DNA of 64,000 bases from Pseudevernia furfuracea (Eukaryota; Ascomycota; Lecanoromycetes; Lecanorales; Parmeliaceae), in the NCBI GenBank assembly GCA_022315425.1, contig JAIUPT010000016.1, positions 372,001-436,000 of the forward strand, written 5' to 3'. Made by a program: the position numbers and the translations under genes. Shown here piece after piece: positions 1 to 11,534 of this stretch; position 1 is the first letter of the stretch; every line of letters begins with the position of its first letter. A model generated the notes under the pieces. That model did no database searches. It saw only the letters and a program-made list of their open reading frames with translations, and was not told the origin of the DNA.

Positions 1-950
1 GCAATATCGACAAGAAGAACCCTTGCCAGTAAGAGGCGAAGATTATCAACTTTATGCAAAGAAATTTGGGGACAGGTCTAAATGGTTGTAGGTCCTGCGA
101 CATGCAGACCCAGAACATCGCGAGTGAGTACAAACTCAAGGTGACGGAAACATTGTACAGTATGCCACTCCACAGATACCCGGAAGTCAGTCCAATGTAG
201 CCCTCCTGGTATGTGCCGGTAGCTTTCATGACTATTGTCGCCAAACCCAGTACAGGCTTTAGCCAAGCATACTGTAGAATGCCGCGCTTGACTGCCAAAA
301 ACGTATGAGGGTCAGAGATATCCACTTTGGCAAGACAATGGGTGAGGGGCCAGGGGTGATGAACAGGCTGCCTTCCATGCATCATAATAATGAGAGAGCG
401 TTCGCCTCCAAGAAAGTTGATGAGAAGTTGGAAAAAGGTGTATATCGTGAATGCCTAAGGCAATAATTAGTCGAGTGACTTGAATCCTCCGGGTTTGGCA
501 GGCAATACCTCGTATATATCACGTAACGGATCCAGATAGAAAGCGGCATCCTGAGACATTATACTGGCCCATGACGAGGCAGAGTATATGGGAACCCTGA
601 CCCAAAGTGAGATGGTAGCAACATTGCGAGACATAGGCACGTACATCAGCAGAATGCGAATCACGTAACGTTGTAACAACGGCTTCCTGTAATTTTTCCT
701 GCGACCATCATCAACACAGGCACAGCCCTAAGATATGTATTTACTACGAACGTTTGTAGCCATACTGATCTGAGATCGAGAAATGTTAGCTGGGCGATCG
801 AGCTGAGTGAAAACCAACAAGTCCTCTGTACTTGGAGGTGGCATACAGGAAGGACAGCAACGAGGCAACCAGAGACGCGACTCCGCAGACAATGACAGTG
901 GCCTTGGTAAGGCTCGAGCCTGTACCGCCGCCGGATGCTCCCCTAGGCAT
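1..950 (-). CDS. DUF300 / organic solute transporter Ostalpha (TMEM184-like) membrane protein, partial, five exons
   Basis: Exons read on the minus strand are 950-847, 769-752 (an 18-nt microexon), 698-645, 596-509 and 454-1, continuing past the left edge. Introns of 77, 53, 48 and 54 nt all begin GT and end AG, and phases agree across every junction. The joined product keeps the family hallmarks: a hydrophobic N-terminal helix, SVWLQTKNYRKPLLQRYV, RILLMVPIYS, the DPLRDIYEAFTIYTFFQLL helix, INFLGGERSLI and a histidine-containing HGRQPVHHPWPL loop, then further membrane segments including QGFFLSI at the window edge. Family members are multi-pass proteins of plasma, endosomal or vacuolar membranes linked to transport or membrane trafficking; the substrate here is unknown. 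The ATG at 950 is chosen because an in-frame stop lies just upstream. About 239 residues are visible; the C-terminus is outside the window. No disabling mutation is seen. Confidence 0.88.
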
Positions 951-1356
951 TTCGAGGTCTCAACCTTCAAGACTTGAAGAATTGGAGGTGGCACGGGTGC
1001 TCAACAGAAGCTTCGAGGTGAAGTGCACATCAAGTAAATTAGGCAGCAAAGATTCAACGATTGACAACCATGTCTTCGGGGCTTGCATTTGCCAACCCTG
1101 GATAGTTGATTGAGAGGATGAGTTAGTCTCAACTCTAGCTACCTACCTTACCATGTTGGAGGGGGCCGGAAGATTATATTGCCGAGCCGATTCCGTCATA
1201 CCCTCTCCAGCCCTATAGGGAAACCGCAGGGTAGAAGGGACAGACCTCGGCAAAGGAACAGGCCTCAAGTTATGTATGGCTCGCTTTCACCATGTGTCTT
1301 AAAACACGTGTTTCCAGACAGCATCTCGAGCTCATACGCTCATTGTCTGAACGACG
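951..1356. other. Intergenic region between divergent genes
   Basis: About 400 bp separate the start of the minus-strand DUF300 gene from the plus-strand kinase-like gene, so it probably holds both promoters. I see no convincing TATA box or other strong motif. Short open frames here (832-1113 and 1179-1487 on plus) overlap the flanking genes in other frames and have no recognisable domain. An upstream exon of the kinase-like gene could lie here. Confidence 0.4.
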
Positions 1357-2214
1357 ATGGCACCTGTAAACCCAGAGCCTGCGTCGATCCATGGCTCTTG
1401 TTGGCGTCGGGCCTTTACACTGATGGCTGTCAAGATCTGCGAGCGCTGGCGCCCCCGTTGCGGCACTGTCCTCTTGCTCTCGAATAACCTCTGCGTGAAA
1501 TATGGCTACTTTCAACACGTCTCTGAAGCATCTACCATGCAATTCATAGCCAATCATACGAAGATTCCAGTGCCGAAAATCTATTGTGCCTTCTCACGCA
1601 AGGGGTGTACATACATTGTCATGGAGAGGATAGGCGGAGATTATGTGGGTAATGCCTGGTATGGGCGGTCGGAAGAGTCAAGAGAACATATATTGCAGCA
1701 GATCAAGGCTATGGTTGCTGAAATGCGGAGCATTCCACCTCCTGCAGATGCAAGGGTTGCAAATGTCACTGGTGGGAGTCTCCATGATATACGGTTGCCA
1801 GAAGAAACTCCTGGTGGGCGGGGACGTTTTGGACCTTTCAAAGCGATCTCGGACTTCCATCGCTACCTCAGACGAGGTGTCGAGACAAATCCAGAGCGGG
1901 CAAACCCTGAGCAACGCGCAGAAATCAACGAGCTTATCAACATGCATAAGGAAACATGGCCCATATGCTTCACCCATGGTGATCTAAGCAGCCTGAATAT
2001 CCTTGCGCGAGGAGATGAAGTAGTAGGCATCGTTGACTGGGAGACCGCAGGATGGTACCCTTCGTATTGGGAGTATACAACTGCGAGGAACGTCAACCCG
2101 CAAAACGAATTTTGGCGAGATGAGGTCGATAAGTTTCTAGAGCCAATGCCAAAAGAACTAGCTATGGAGACAATTCGTTCGAAGTACTTCGGGGATATTC
2201 CATGGGGTTGGTGA
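1357..2214 (+). CDS. Aminoglycoside phosphotransferase (APH)-fold kinase-like protein
   Basis: A single open frame of 285 residues resembles the large fungal family of APH/choline-kinase-like proteins. Visible landmarks are a probable ATP-site lysine in LCVKYG (Lys48), PVPKIYCAF and YIVMERIGG (hinge region, residues 71-94), RSIPPP (125-130), the catalytic-loop motif FTHGDLSSLNIL (205-216; Asp209 and Asn214) and the metal-binding motif GIVDWETAGWYPSYWEY (224-240; Asp227). The C-terminal KFLEPM...KYFGD segment is also typical. Such proteins are predicted to phosphorylate small molecules; fungi carry many paralogues of unknown substrate, so this is not evidence for drug resistance. The N-lobe before residue 45 looks short and atypical, so the true start may lie in an upstream exon. 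The 3' end converges with the next gene, 51 bp between stops. No RIP-type damage is seen. Confidence 0.85.
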   Translation: MAPVNPEPASIHGSCWRRAFTLMAVKICERWRPRCGTVLLLSNNLCVKYGYFQHVSEASTMQFIANHTKIPVPKIYCAFSRKGCTYIVMERIGGDYVGNAWYGRSEESREHILQQIKAMVAEMRSIPPPADARVANVTGGSLHDIRLPEETPGGRGRFGPFKAISDFHRYLRRGVETNPERANPEQRAEINELINMHKETWPICFTHGDLSSLNILARGDEVVGIVDWETAGWYPSYWEYTTARNVNPQNEFWRDEVDKFLEPMPKELAMETIRSKYFGDIPWGW

Positions 2215-2265
2215 ACTAGTCAATATGCAATCAAAAGCGTTGGCATCCTATTCGTTATAAAGCCG

Positions 2266-2856
2266 TCATATAATCACCTCCTTTCCCGTCAACAGGTTAA
2301 AGGTCGCAGCATTGCTAGTGTTGAACTGACCCTTCGGCGCTTTTCCGTCAAAACGATGCTGAGTCTTCTTTTCTTCAACATATTTCATCGCGGAATCTCT
2401 TACGGTCCGCCAGTTAAGCTGGGAAGTTCCGATAGTTTTTCCCCCTGCCAGCTTCGCCAATGTATCCTCGATCCAGATTACGCAGTTCCACGCAGGATCG
2501 TTATTTTTGACTTGAATACTATGCATTACACTTCTCAACCCTTCTGGGTCCACCACCTTCCCAATCATTACACGTACTAGAAGCATGTTCGTTGCTTTGA
2601 GGGATATACTGCGCTCTTCGAAGACCCATTTACTGTCGGTCTGATTCGTGACGTGATAGCGCATGCCTTGTATGCCTTCTTTCTCTTCTTTTGGCCCGAG
2701 GATGAAAGCCCAGTGGTATCTGTAGGCCTACATCAGCATACTGTCAGTGAACCTCTATACTTTTATCACTCCTTACGTATCTTCTTTACCAGGCATGGTT
2801 GGCTTGCCACCTCGAGCATAGAGAGCAACATAGAGGCGGCCTTTATCAGAAGGCAT
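2266..2856 (-). CDS. Fungal-specific hypothetical protein (resembles DUF6914-type family), two exons
   Basis: Exons 2856-2777 and 2719-2266 are joined across a 57-nt intron with a strong GTAAGG donor and a CTACAG acceptor; phase agrees (80 nt in exon 1) and the product is 177 residues. The N-terminus has RLYVALYARGGKPTMPG followed across the junction by a YHWAFILGPK segment, then MRYHVTN, FEERSISL, LLVRVMIGKV and DPAWNCVIWIEDTLAKL, ending in a basic, NTSNAATFNLL-containing tail. This architecture matches many uncharacterised ascomycete proteins; the DUF number is from memory and should be treated as tentative. No catalytic motif, signal peptide or membrane segment is apparent. Without the first exon only the last 132 residues would be found. 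Its promoter faces the transposon-rich DNA on the right. Confidence 0.75.
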
Positions 2857-3353
2857 CTCGGTGCAATGGCTTTGTTCTTTGGGCGTATCTTAAATACGAA
2901 ATTTGAGTTTCCAGGAAAAGTGCTTTGTCCTCTCAATAGTGGCTTAATTAGATTAAGTCATACCGGACACCATACGGGTTGCCCCGCAGAGGGCTTTATA
3001 GGCGTCTAAGGCCCACCCGAATGTATCTATCCTCGGGATTCTCAGCCCCGAAATAAATTAACGTTTTACACATTACGCGTGTCTGTTTATTAAAAAATAA
3101 ACAATAACAACACGTACGAACTATTTAGAATAAATAAATCTCTCTGTTAAAGAACTAGATTTATTCGTAGAGAGAATTTATCTTCTTCTAATAGTCTAGA
3201 TTCTAATAAGAATTTAATTTATAAGATTATTCTTATTAACTCGATTGAGAGATTGATAAGAAAATCGTAAAGATTCATTTTTATAAAATACTAAGTAAAA
3301 CTTTATATCTTAAAGAGAGTATTATATATAAGTTTCTTTTTTATTCTTTTCGA
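2857..3353. other. Transition from genic to AT-rich DNA
   Basis: Base composition falls sharply near 3040-3060, from balanced to strongly AT-rich. The left part is probably the promoter of the flanking minus-strand gene. The right part (about 3060-3353) resembles mutated repeat DNA, but I cannot assign it to an element. No open frame of note. Confidence 0.5.
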
Positions 3354-3475
3354 AAACAAGAATAGGTGATAGAACACTTAGTTGTTAACTATAGAATGCT
3401 ACGAGAGTAAAGAGCGACTATGAGGATGCGCCTTAGCGCATCACGTGACCATGTCACGTGACCCGAATTTTGACA
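3354..3475 (-). repeat. Copia A, 3' LTR (122 bp)
   Basis: This matches the five other 122-bp LTR copies at 22208, 29004, 30586, 36916 and 48804. In element orientation the LTR starts TGTCAAAATTCG and ends TATTCTTGACA, giving TGTCAA...TTGACA terminal inverted repeats. Here the outermost three bases differ (AAA in place of TGT), so the terminus is eroded or recombined. Two CACGTG boxes and the hairpin GATGCGC-loop-GCGCATC are intact. The polypurine tract (reads CTCCCCTTCG on plus) follows directly. Confidence 0.85.
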
Positions 3476-4485
3476 CTCCCCTTCGCTCGCATACTCAAAA
3501 ATGCGAAAACACGATTTTCGCACTTCGCGACGCAAAAAACCCCAATCGGGTTAGCGCGAAGTTCGGTTCACAAAAGTGAAGAAACCAAGTTCTGAAAACG
3601 ACTATATCAAATTCGAAGACATATAAAAATCCGTTCTGGTCCTTTATACAAAACTTCCATTTTTCGAAAAAAGGCGATTTTTTTAAAAGTTTTCTTTGAA
3701 ATAGATCTGATGCACATTCAATTTCTATCAAAACGAGGTCGATGAATACATGAGAGGGTGAAACAAGAAGCAGTGAAAGAAAACTAAAGATCTAACGTTC
3801 ACAGATAAGGTGAATAGCGTCACTTCTCTGAAATTAACGACTTCAGATTAAAAGCAAGAGCGCTGAGGGTTAGTCTTTGACGCTGAGGGAATGTTCTGAG
3901 GCTGATTTCACCTCAAGAGCATCGCGAAAGATAACGAATTTGTCGAGGCAGAGGGCTTTAATGAGATCGTCGATTATTTGTTTATTCGTGAATACGAATT
4001 GCATGTTCACGATGTCGTTATTGACTTTTTCACGCACGAAATAATGAGCGATGTTAATATGCTTGATGCGAGCATGAAACTAAGCGTTCTTGACGAGGGC
4101 AATTGCGCTCTAATTGTCGTCGAAGATTATGATAATCTTCGAGTCAGAGTCCCGAGGCCGCAGAAGTTGATTAAGAAGAGTTTTCAGTCAAATAACTTCT
4201 TTGATAGTCAACGTTTGATCGATATACTCGGCTTCGCAAGTGAATAACGCGACGATGACTTGACGCTTTGATAATTAGCTGATGACGTCGCTATCGACGT
4301 TGAATAGATAGTCGAAGATAGATCTTCGAGTCGAGTCGTCAGCTCAATCGAAATCGATGTACTCGATGAGGGCTTGAAGAGATCCTTTGTACACTAGTTC
4401 GTAATGTATCGTGTCTCTAAGATATCGAAAGATTCGAATCACTGCATTTCAGTGTGTCTGAATCGAATTAACTAAATAGCGACTA

Positions 4486-4690
4486 TGTAGCAGTAACATG
4501 AATGTATTGGTGATTGATAAAGAAGATGGATCTTCTCTATCTAAATTCTGCATATTTAAGTACATGCGCCAAGGCCCTTGCCTAGGTACCTTCTGACAGG
4601 TGCCAACCACTGGCAAAGGCAAGTACCTCGCCAAGGTAAGCAGCTTGCCGACCTAAGCACCTCGTCTACCTGCGAAAGGCTTTCGTGACA
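4486..4690 (-). repeat. Gypsy-2 3' LTR (205 bp)
   Basis: A near-identical direct copy of 11535-11739, differing mainly by transitions. It contains two AAGTAC-type motifs and a CTTGCC/GGCAAG-rich palindromic stretch (about 4560-4660), with GAAAGGCTTTC near the end. The 61-64-residue open frames inside the two LTRs are repeat shadows. Confidence 0.9.
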
Positions 4691-4723
4691 ACATGCCGCG
4701 AGAAACAAAAAAGGATAGCGACC

Positions 4724-4812
4724 CCGCTGTATACAAATGATGTCAAATAAAGGAGACTGCTTTGGGAGTTACTGTATACAGGTTGATCGTATACACGATT
4801 AGTATACAGCGG
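4724..4812. repeat. Inverted repeat with four GTATAC motifs between Gag-Pol stop and 3' LTR
   Basis: The arms CCGCTGTATAC (4724-4734) and GTATACAGCGG (4802-4812) are perfect inverted copies, with two further GTATAC motifs between them. The block sits in the 3' untranslated region of Gypsy-2. It could form a stem in the RNA or be a remnant of protein-binding sites; function unknown. Confidence 0.7.
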
Positions 4813-4832
4813 TCTCCAGGTCAACAAAGCTC

Positions 4833-7800
4833 TCATTTCGGTACAATCACTGCGATAGCATGTTCTGCGGAAGGAGGTGGTGATAGCAGGAGTGCTTTGA
4901 TACCGAAAGTCTTTGATAGCTGAGGTAATCGTTGTGGAAGAGACGATAGTGAAGCCTTTGACAACTCATATTCGGGTGCTGTTACAGCGGAAGCCTTTAA
5001 CAACTCAAGCGGTGGCTGAGGCGACGATAAACCCTTTGACAAGAGTGCTTCGATAGAAGAAGTCTCTAACAACTGAGATTGCGATGATACGAGCAGGTTC
5101 TCACGCGTTTACATAGAACTCTCATAGTCCTCTATTAGACGTGAGGCGTCTTCGAGGTGTTTGACATTATATCATTGATCGTGTTCAGGCTCATACCCTT
5201 GCCAGCGTAGCAAGTAGTCGATCGAATAGCCCTTATCACGACGTCGAACCCGCTTGTTAAGAAGGCGATCTATCTCGTAGGATTTATACTCGTCGATGTC
5301 ACCCTCAACGAAGATCGAATCAGAATGATCTAACAGAGGCCTGTCGAATAAATCTTTGTCAGCCGGCCAAGGCTTCAGTTGAGCGACTGAGAATACTGGG
5401 TGAACTCTTCAATGACCGAGGATGTCGAGACGATAGGCTTGCTTGTCTACCTTTACGACGACGTCGAAAGGATCCATATAGCGCTGCCCTAATTTGTCCG
5501 CCTTGATAACATCAGCATATTGCGAAATGAAGTAGCCTTTGTGTAAGCGTAACAGGATCTTATCCCCCTTCTTAAAGTACATGAGCTGATGTTTGTGATT
5601 ATAGTGAAACTTTTGATGCATTTGCGCAAAGCTAATAACATCGACAGTCTTCACTCTGACTTTGACATGATTTTACTACGATAGATCTATAACAAGTAGA
5701 TCAAGAGATCTATTAAACTTGAAATCATAAAAGATTTCATTGAGCGACTTAATAATAGTTGTCGATCGTGCATTGTTAAGTAATGCTTGCATTCATAATA
5801 GAATAGAGAGCCATGCGAAAGACTTCTTTAAGGTGTGCATATAGAATCGTAAGACGATTTCAACGATTTGATTGATACGCTCATTGCTATCGTCTATTTA
5901 CGAATAATAAGCAGTGAAGTAAAGCAGTTTGACGCCTAGCTTCTCAAAGAGAGCTTTTCACAAGTCACTCAGAAACTTTGAATCTCGATCCGACAACAAG
6001 ACCTTTGATATACCCCAGTCCCCAACGTCAAGGCGATCCAGCAAGGCAATGATCTATGCTTTAACATTCCATATGAACTTGCCGAAAATGTAGATAAGTC
6101 GTTTCCCAAACTTATCAATAACAGTCATTGCGCAGTCGAAGCCTTCCTCAGACAATAACATGACAAGAATAAAATCAAGAGTTAGAGTGTGAAACAGTCT
6201 AACAGAACTTTTGATGGGTTATATGTAATCATAGAGCTTGTGACGGCGTGTCTACAGTGTTAAGCACTCAGAGTAGTGTTTCATATAGTCATGTAGATGT
6301 CTAGATAAGTTTCTGATATATCATAACTTGGAGACGATCTCAAATGATCGGTCAAAACCTGAGTGATCATTGTTATGCGCGATTTCTAGTACATCCTTGA
6401 TTAATGACTTTGATATACATAGTCGCTCAAGGTCTGTGAATTTGTTTCTATAAAAGATAAGACTCGAATCAGTGATGTCACGAATAAAAGGAAGCTCGGC
6501 GCCCTCGTCGTTGATCATCAGCCTAGCATTAACATCAACGACTTCGACTATCCTTCTTCAGCGACGGTCACTCTAATAGTCAAGTACAAGTCTTCTGCGA
6601 AAGGCTTTATTCATTTCCACTATGATAGCAGAGTAGATATAAAGACTGACGTTGTCGCTGCTGCTGACGTTGCCGCAGCTCACTGCTTGCGTGACGCAGA
6701 CGTATAATACGTCAAGCTCCGAGTGATCTTCGGATAACACCGACTTGCTGCTAGCAAGACGAGACAGAGCATCTGACACAATGTGCTCTTTGCCAGACTT
6801 GTGTTTGACATCAAGTCGAAATTGACGAAGAAACTAAGAGGCTCGAACCAGTCTTATATTCATTCTCATAGTCGAAGTTGTTGACGTAATGAACGATTAT
6901 CTCATAATGTCGAGAATAGCTGAATGATCTATCTGAATAACGACAGAGTGCATAGACGACTCTATCAGGTGACGAACTTTCTTGATCGTTCACACAAAAC
7001 CTACTATCTCAAGCTCAGTTGACCAGTAGTTCTTTTCGACAGCGGTCAACATTCTAAAGAGAAACATGATTGACTTAATGATAGTTCTAGATGGTCATTT
7101 GTCTGTTGTAATAAGGTTCTTCTTGATATGAAAGATCTAAACGTCGAAATTCTATTCTCTTGAGATATTAAGGTCGATTTATAGAGTTCTATCGAGATTA
7201 AAGTATATTAATAATAAGAAACTGCTTAAAGCTTTCTGTAGACTGTTAAAGCTCTGCTTCTCTTGCGAGGAAGCCTCTGACAGATACATTTTAAATGAAT
7301 ATGCACGACGCGAGTTGTCTTTGATAGGTGCTTACTTAAGAAGCCGAGTCTTCAAGTTCTGTAATAGACTAGCAAGCTGAGCGTAATAATATACGAAGCT
7401 ACGAAGGTAGCCTGTCAACCCGAGATAGTACTCAAGATCCCCGAGGGTGCTTGAATAAGATATTTCGCTGATAGTCTTAAGCTTGTTCTCAGCTGTTGTC
7501 ATATCAAAAGAATCAACCTTGCGGCCAAGCAGATTGATATTCGAGTAATTTAAGAAGATCTTTGTTGGCGCTATGGCAATGTTGTACTCGATCAGAAGTT
7601 GAAAAAGCCTTCGAAGATGAGCGATGTGCTCACGCAGACTCTTGGATTCAATAACGATGTCGTCAATATACGCTTGAGCGAAATCCTTGATAGAACGCAA
7701 GATTTTGTCAATTTGCCGCTGCACGTATGCTATGAAGTTTATGCATCTCATGATAGACACATTGAATATCTCCTGACCTCGATGAGATATCACAGTAAGC

Positions 7801-10800
7801 ATATATCGATGATTTAGATGTATCAGCCATTGATAAAAGAAAGACATTGCATCGAGAATTGACAGATGTGTACATTCTAGCAACCTTGCTATGATGTCAG
7901 TTTGCAGTGATACGAGATAGACGTCAGACACAATAAGGTCGTTAAGACCTCTGATGTCTATCACAGCTCTGCCCTTACGTTTATCGTTAGACAGTGTTTT
8001 TCAAACGACGAAAACAGGGTAGCTGAACGGAGTAGGCTTGATAGTGTACTCAAGTCTATCTTGACGTTATAAGTTATCGAAGGTCTCGTCTATCATCGCT
8101 CTATCATTGATATCAAGCGAATAGATCTTAACACGATTCGACTTTGATAGTCTTGATTGTCAGTCATCCCGAAGCGACAGCTTCATTCAGTTCTCCTTAG
8201 AAATGTTAACAAAACCCTCGTCTTTTCAGAGGGTTAAAAATTCATTCATTAGATTCGAAAGAATCTTGATATCTTAACTGTTGTCGTAAATCATAACATC
8301 GTTCGATAGCTTAGTTTCGATAACAGCATCGACATTAACATTGACAACGCTCGCTTGACCGACGTAAGTAAGTTGAGAAAGACTTTTTATTAAGCTTATC
8401 GATGCTGCGATAGCAATTGTAGCAGCCTTTTTGATCCAGCTGAAAGAGACTGTGGTTGTCGAAGGCTTCGAGCCCTTCTTCGTCGAAGTCTTTGACAGAT
8501 TTTTTGCTTCAGCAAAGAACACGTTTTCATAGTCTATCTCGCACAGCATATCAAGACGAAGTCTCTTAGAAATTTATATAACATTGTCGATCTCGTTCTT
8601 CACGAGAACGTCGACTATTCGCGAGTTCACCAGGTGAGCATATATGATTAGATTTCGCTGCGGTACTGGCTCGAAAATAAAGTCTCTCTCAGATAGTTTC
8701 TTGAGGATGTCGATAGAAATCATGACATCGAAACGAGATGCTATAATAAGTGATTTCCTAGCATGGATAACGCGTCTTTGATAAGAATCGCGTTGTCGAC
8801 TCGTTATGATAGCTGTGACTTCACAGCTATCAATGTATGTCTTGCTCTAAGAAATATCGAGCATAATCTTCTTAGAACCTATCACATCATTGCTCAGCAG
8901 CATATAAGTCTTCAAGTTGTTAACGAGGTGAATTTCTTTATAAATACGATAAAGCACCTTAGTGCCGTCTTCTTTGATAACAGAAATGTATATTAAAATC
9001 AGCACATACTCAGCAGTATCGTGCATCGCTGACCCTAGGCCCTTGACACGGAGAAATAATGTTATTCTTCGAATCTCCACGTGAGATAACAATCCTAACA
9101 GCCATAATCTATCTGCTAAAATAACCTCACAGCCGATGTCAATGCAGATCTCTTCGTTAATGACATCAAGTAGTAAGCGTATGAGAATGTGAGCGTAATT
9201 CCATCCTCGAAAAGCAAGTTTCGTATTTAGATTCGTCTCGATGAAGTCAAAGTCTATGATCTCTATTGAATAAGATTCTTGATAATAAACAGCCTCTACA
9301 AAAGGATTCAGACTAGCGATAAAAGGCTTCGACAAGTCAGTCAAGTCTAACTTTGACGAATTAGTCAAGCAGTCAGAATCACGCAAATGCTTATAAAGTC
9401 TTATCTTGAATGCGAAGAATACATTACAGTTGCGGCAGACAGTATGAATTTCGACGAAGTTAACAAAGACTTCTTCGTGTGGAAATTTCTCGTAGTCATC
9501 GACGAAGCCTTGTTCAGACGACTCGCCTTGATAGATATTCTGTGAGTCATCGTGCTCCTGATGAGCCTCATTTTGATTCTCGCTAGCATCGATCTGATCA
9601 TGAACAGCCTGATCATTATAATCCGTCTGATAAGTAGCAGTCTGATTGCGATAGAGTTATCATAAACGTCTACCATTATTGCTTTGATAGCCTCGATCGT
9701 CTCGTCTTAGAAATCTTCCGCCTTGGGGTGAAGAATTTGATTGCTTGAATTGATTCAAGGATGTCGAACCTGACGTGCTTGAAGAAGAACCGATTTAAAG
9801 ACGCTGAGGCGGCGCAGAAACAGGACGCTGAGGTGCGTATTGCTGATTTGGTTGATAGCCGTACTGTTGATTATTGTAACCATATTGTTCATCGCTGTTA
9901 GATTTCATATACTAATAGTCAGAAGGCTATCGAAATTAAGAATTGAAGTACGATTTATTTCCGTAAGTCTGCTGACCTTGTTAATTGATTTGTTGACCTT
10001 GCCGTAGGCCTTGCTGAAAGCTTTCGACAACACGCTGTTGTTGCTATGATTGTAGCCTTTGATTGAAGGGCCTTGACATTTCAAACCAGATGTCCTTCTT
10101 GAGCTTCAGAATCTGAATAAATGAAGACATCGACATCGTAGCAGACGGCGGATCTACAAAGACACGCAAGTCGGCGGCAATGCCTTGATAGGCAAAGGTA
10201 AGCTGATTTTCGACATTGTCAATGTTAGCAGACTTGGCATAACGAATGACTGTCTGCATATAGTTCGAAGGCTCCCTCTTGTTGCGGGCGTCAGCTAAGG
10301 TGTACTTTTCAGCAGTGAGATGAGCGAGGGCAACATCGGTCGATTCCTTGAATCGTTTCAGCAAGACCTTACATCATTCGTCGATATCGTTGCCAGCCCG
10401 TAAGCCAAGCTTCTCAAGGTCCGAAAGCTCCGTTGTGTATCATAACAAGGCTGTTCCTCTCAAGACAGTGCCCAGATTGACTTTGACTGCGGTGAACCCT
10501 TTCACAGCAGCAACATCCCGTAGTCGTTCGATAAAAAGAATAACGCTACGAAAATAGATATTCTTGTCCACGATGACAATTTCACCCTCTTCGTACGATT
10601 TATTCAGATGAGGATCAAAGTATTCAAGATCTGATGAATTCCATCGATCGAAGGACGATGAGCCAGTTGACTCGTCTGTCGGGCCTGACGGGCCTGACTC
10701 TCCGACTGGGCCAGCTGGGTCGACGAGAAGCTGAAGATTGACGAGTGTTGTAGTCAAGGCTCTCTGCATAGCAGTGTTGATTTCTTGCTGCAGCTGTTGA

Positions 10801-10829
10801 TAGTCGACATCGATATTAGAGAAAGTCAT
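4833..10829 (-). pseudogene. Gypsy-2 Gag-Pol polyprotein with chromodomain, interrupted only by stop codons
   Basis: One reading frame of 1999 codons runs from the ATG at 10829 to 4833; at least eight open segments share this frame, so I see no frameshift. Order on minus: Gag (10829 to about 9700), including a Gln/Asn/Tyr-rich tract near 9780-10060; protease (9386-8847, with CIDIGCEVILADR, the catalytic Asp near 9138); reverse transcriptase (7964-7332, with FFYQW, HRGQEIFN and the AYIDDIV active site, both Asp at 7659-7664); RNase H tail (MSDALSRLAS at 6779); H2C2 integrase zinc region (6518-6321); integrase C-terminal LRLHKGY...DKLGQRYMDPF segment (5654-5409); chromodomain with LLRWQGYEPEHDQ near 5170-5230; then a degenerate repeat tail with LSKAS/LSKTF-like units. 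In-frame stops are TGA at Trp positions and TAG/TAA at Gln, as expected of RIP. Confidence 0.88.
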
Positions 10830-11518
10830 GATGTTGTCGTAGACTATTGTCTCTGCAGACGTCTTCGATGTAGCTAAACGTCGTGAAGAGCTTGCTGAGG
10901 TGAGAGTAGACGACTCTCGTTGTCTTGATAACGTTGAGCTCGGGGGTGATGAGCTAGTCGATATAGTTTCGGTTGACGAAGGCTTCAGCAGCTCAGCAAG
11001 CTGTCTGATGAGATCGTTAAATTGCTTGATGGCCTTGCGGAGGGAAGGCTTGTCAATGGCCCAATCTGGCGATCAGAATATAGAGGTCTCGAGACCCAGA
11101 GAATTGAATCTAGCTCTTGCTCGGCTATCTCGTGATATCGACGACGAGGGCCTTGATAGCTCAGAAGGTCTGAATATACGAGTGCTGATGTAACGAATTA
11201 CACCTTCTATGAAAGGCTTCAGCAACTCGAGGTGAGGATGAATTGTATTGCTAAAGTCGTCGAGTTGGAAGGCTAGCACGAGTGCTCTCCGAGGCAAATG
11301 GATCTGGACGTCGTCGACAGCAATGACGTGGTCTGCCAGCTTGAAGGCTTGTCAAGGTGACAATGCTGAGGGGAACAGGCAATTAGTAAGGTAAGGGCGT
11401 CAGCGGAAGGCTTTGATAGAAGACTGCTCGATGTAGCAAAGAATGAGCTACTACAAGATGCAGTATTGATGGCGGAGAAACTCCTGAGTCATTCGACAGT
11501 CAATTGGCATCGAATAAC

Positions 11519-11531
11519 GGTGTTGCTACCA
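11519..11531 (-). other. Gypsy-2 primer-binding site
   Basis: On the minus strand TGGTAGCAACACC begins three bases inside the 5' LTR. It fits pairing to a tRNA 3' end of the form GGTGTTGCTACCA. The plus-strand Gypsy at 37571 has the same site with one RIP-type change (TGATAGCAACACC). Confidence 0.7.
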
Positions 11532-11534
11532 TGT

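Noticed and set aside
832..1487. Open frames of 93, 102 and 95 residues around the divergent gene pair.
   Set aside because: They overlap the supported exons in other frames or strands and resemble no known family.
1357..2214. Antibiotic-resistance aminoglycoside phosphotransferase.
   Set aside because: Only the fold and motifs are shared; fungal APH-like families are large and of unknown substrate.
4860..5100. Regular repeats suggestive of a CRISPR-like or satellite array.
   Set aside because: They are degenerate coding repeats at the C-terminal tail of Gypsy-2 Gag-Pol, with no uniform spacers.
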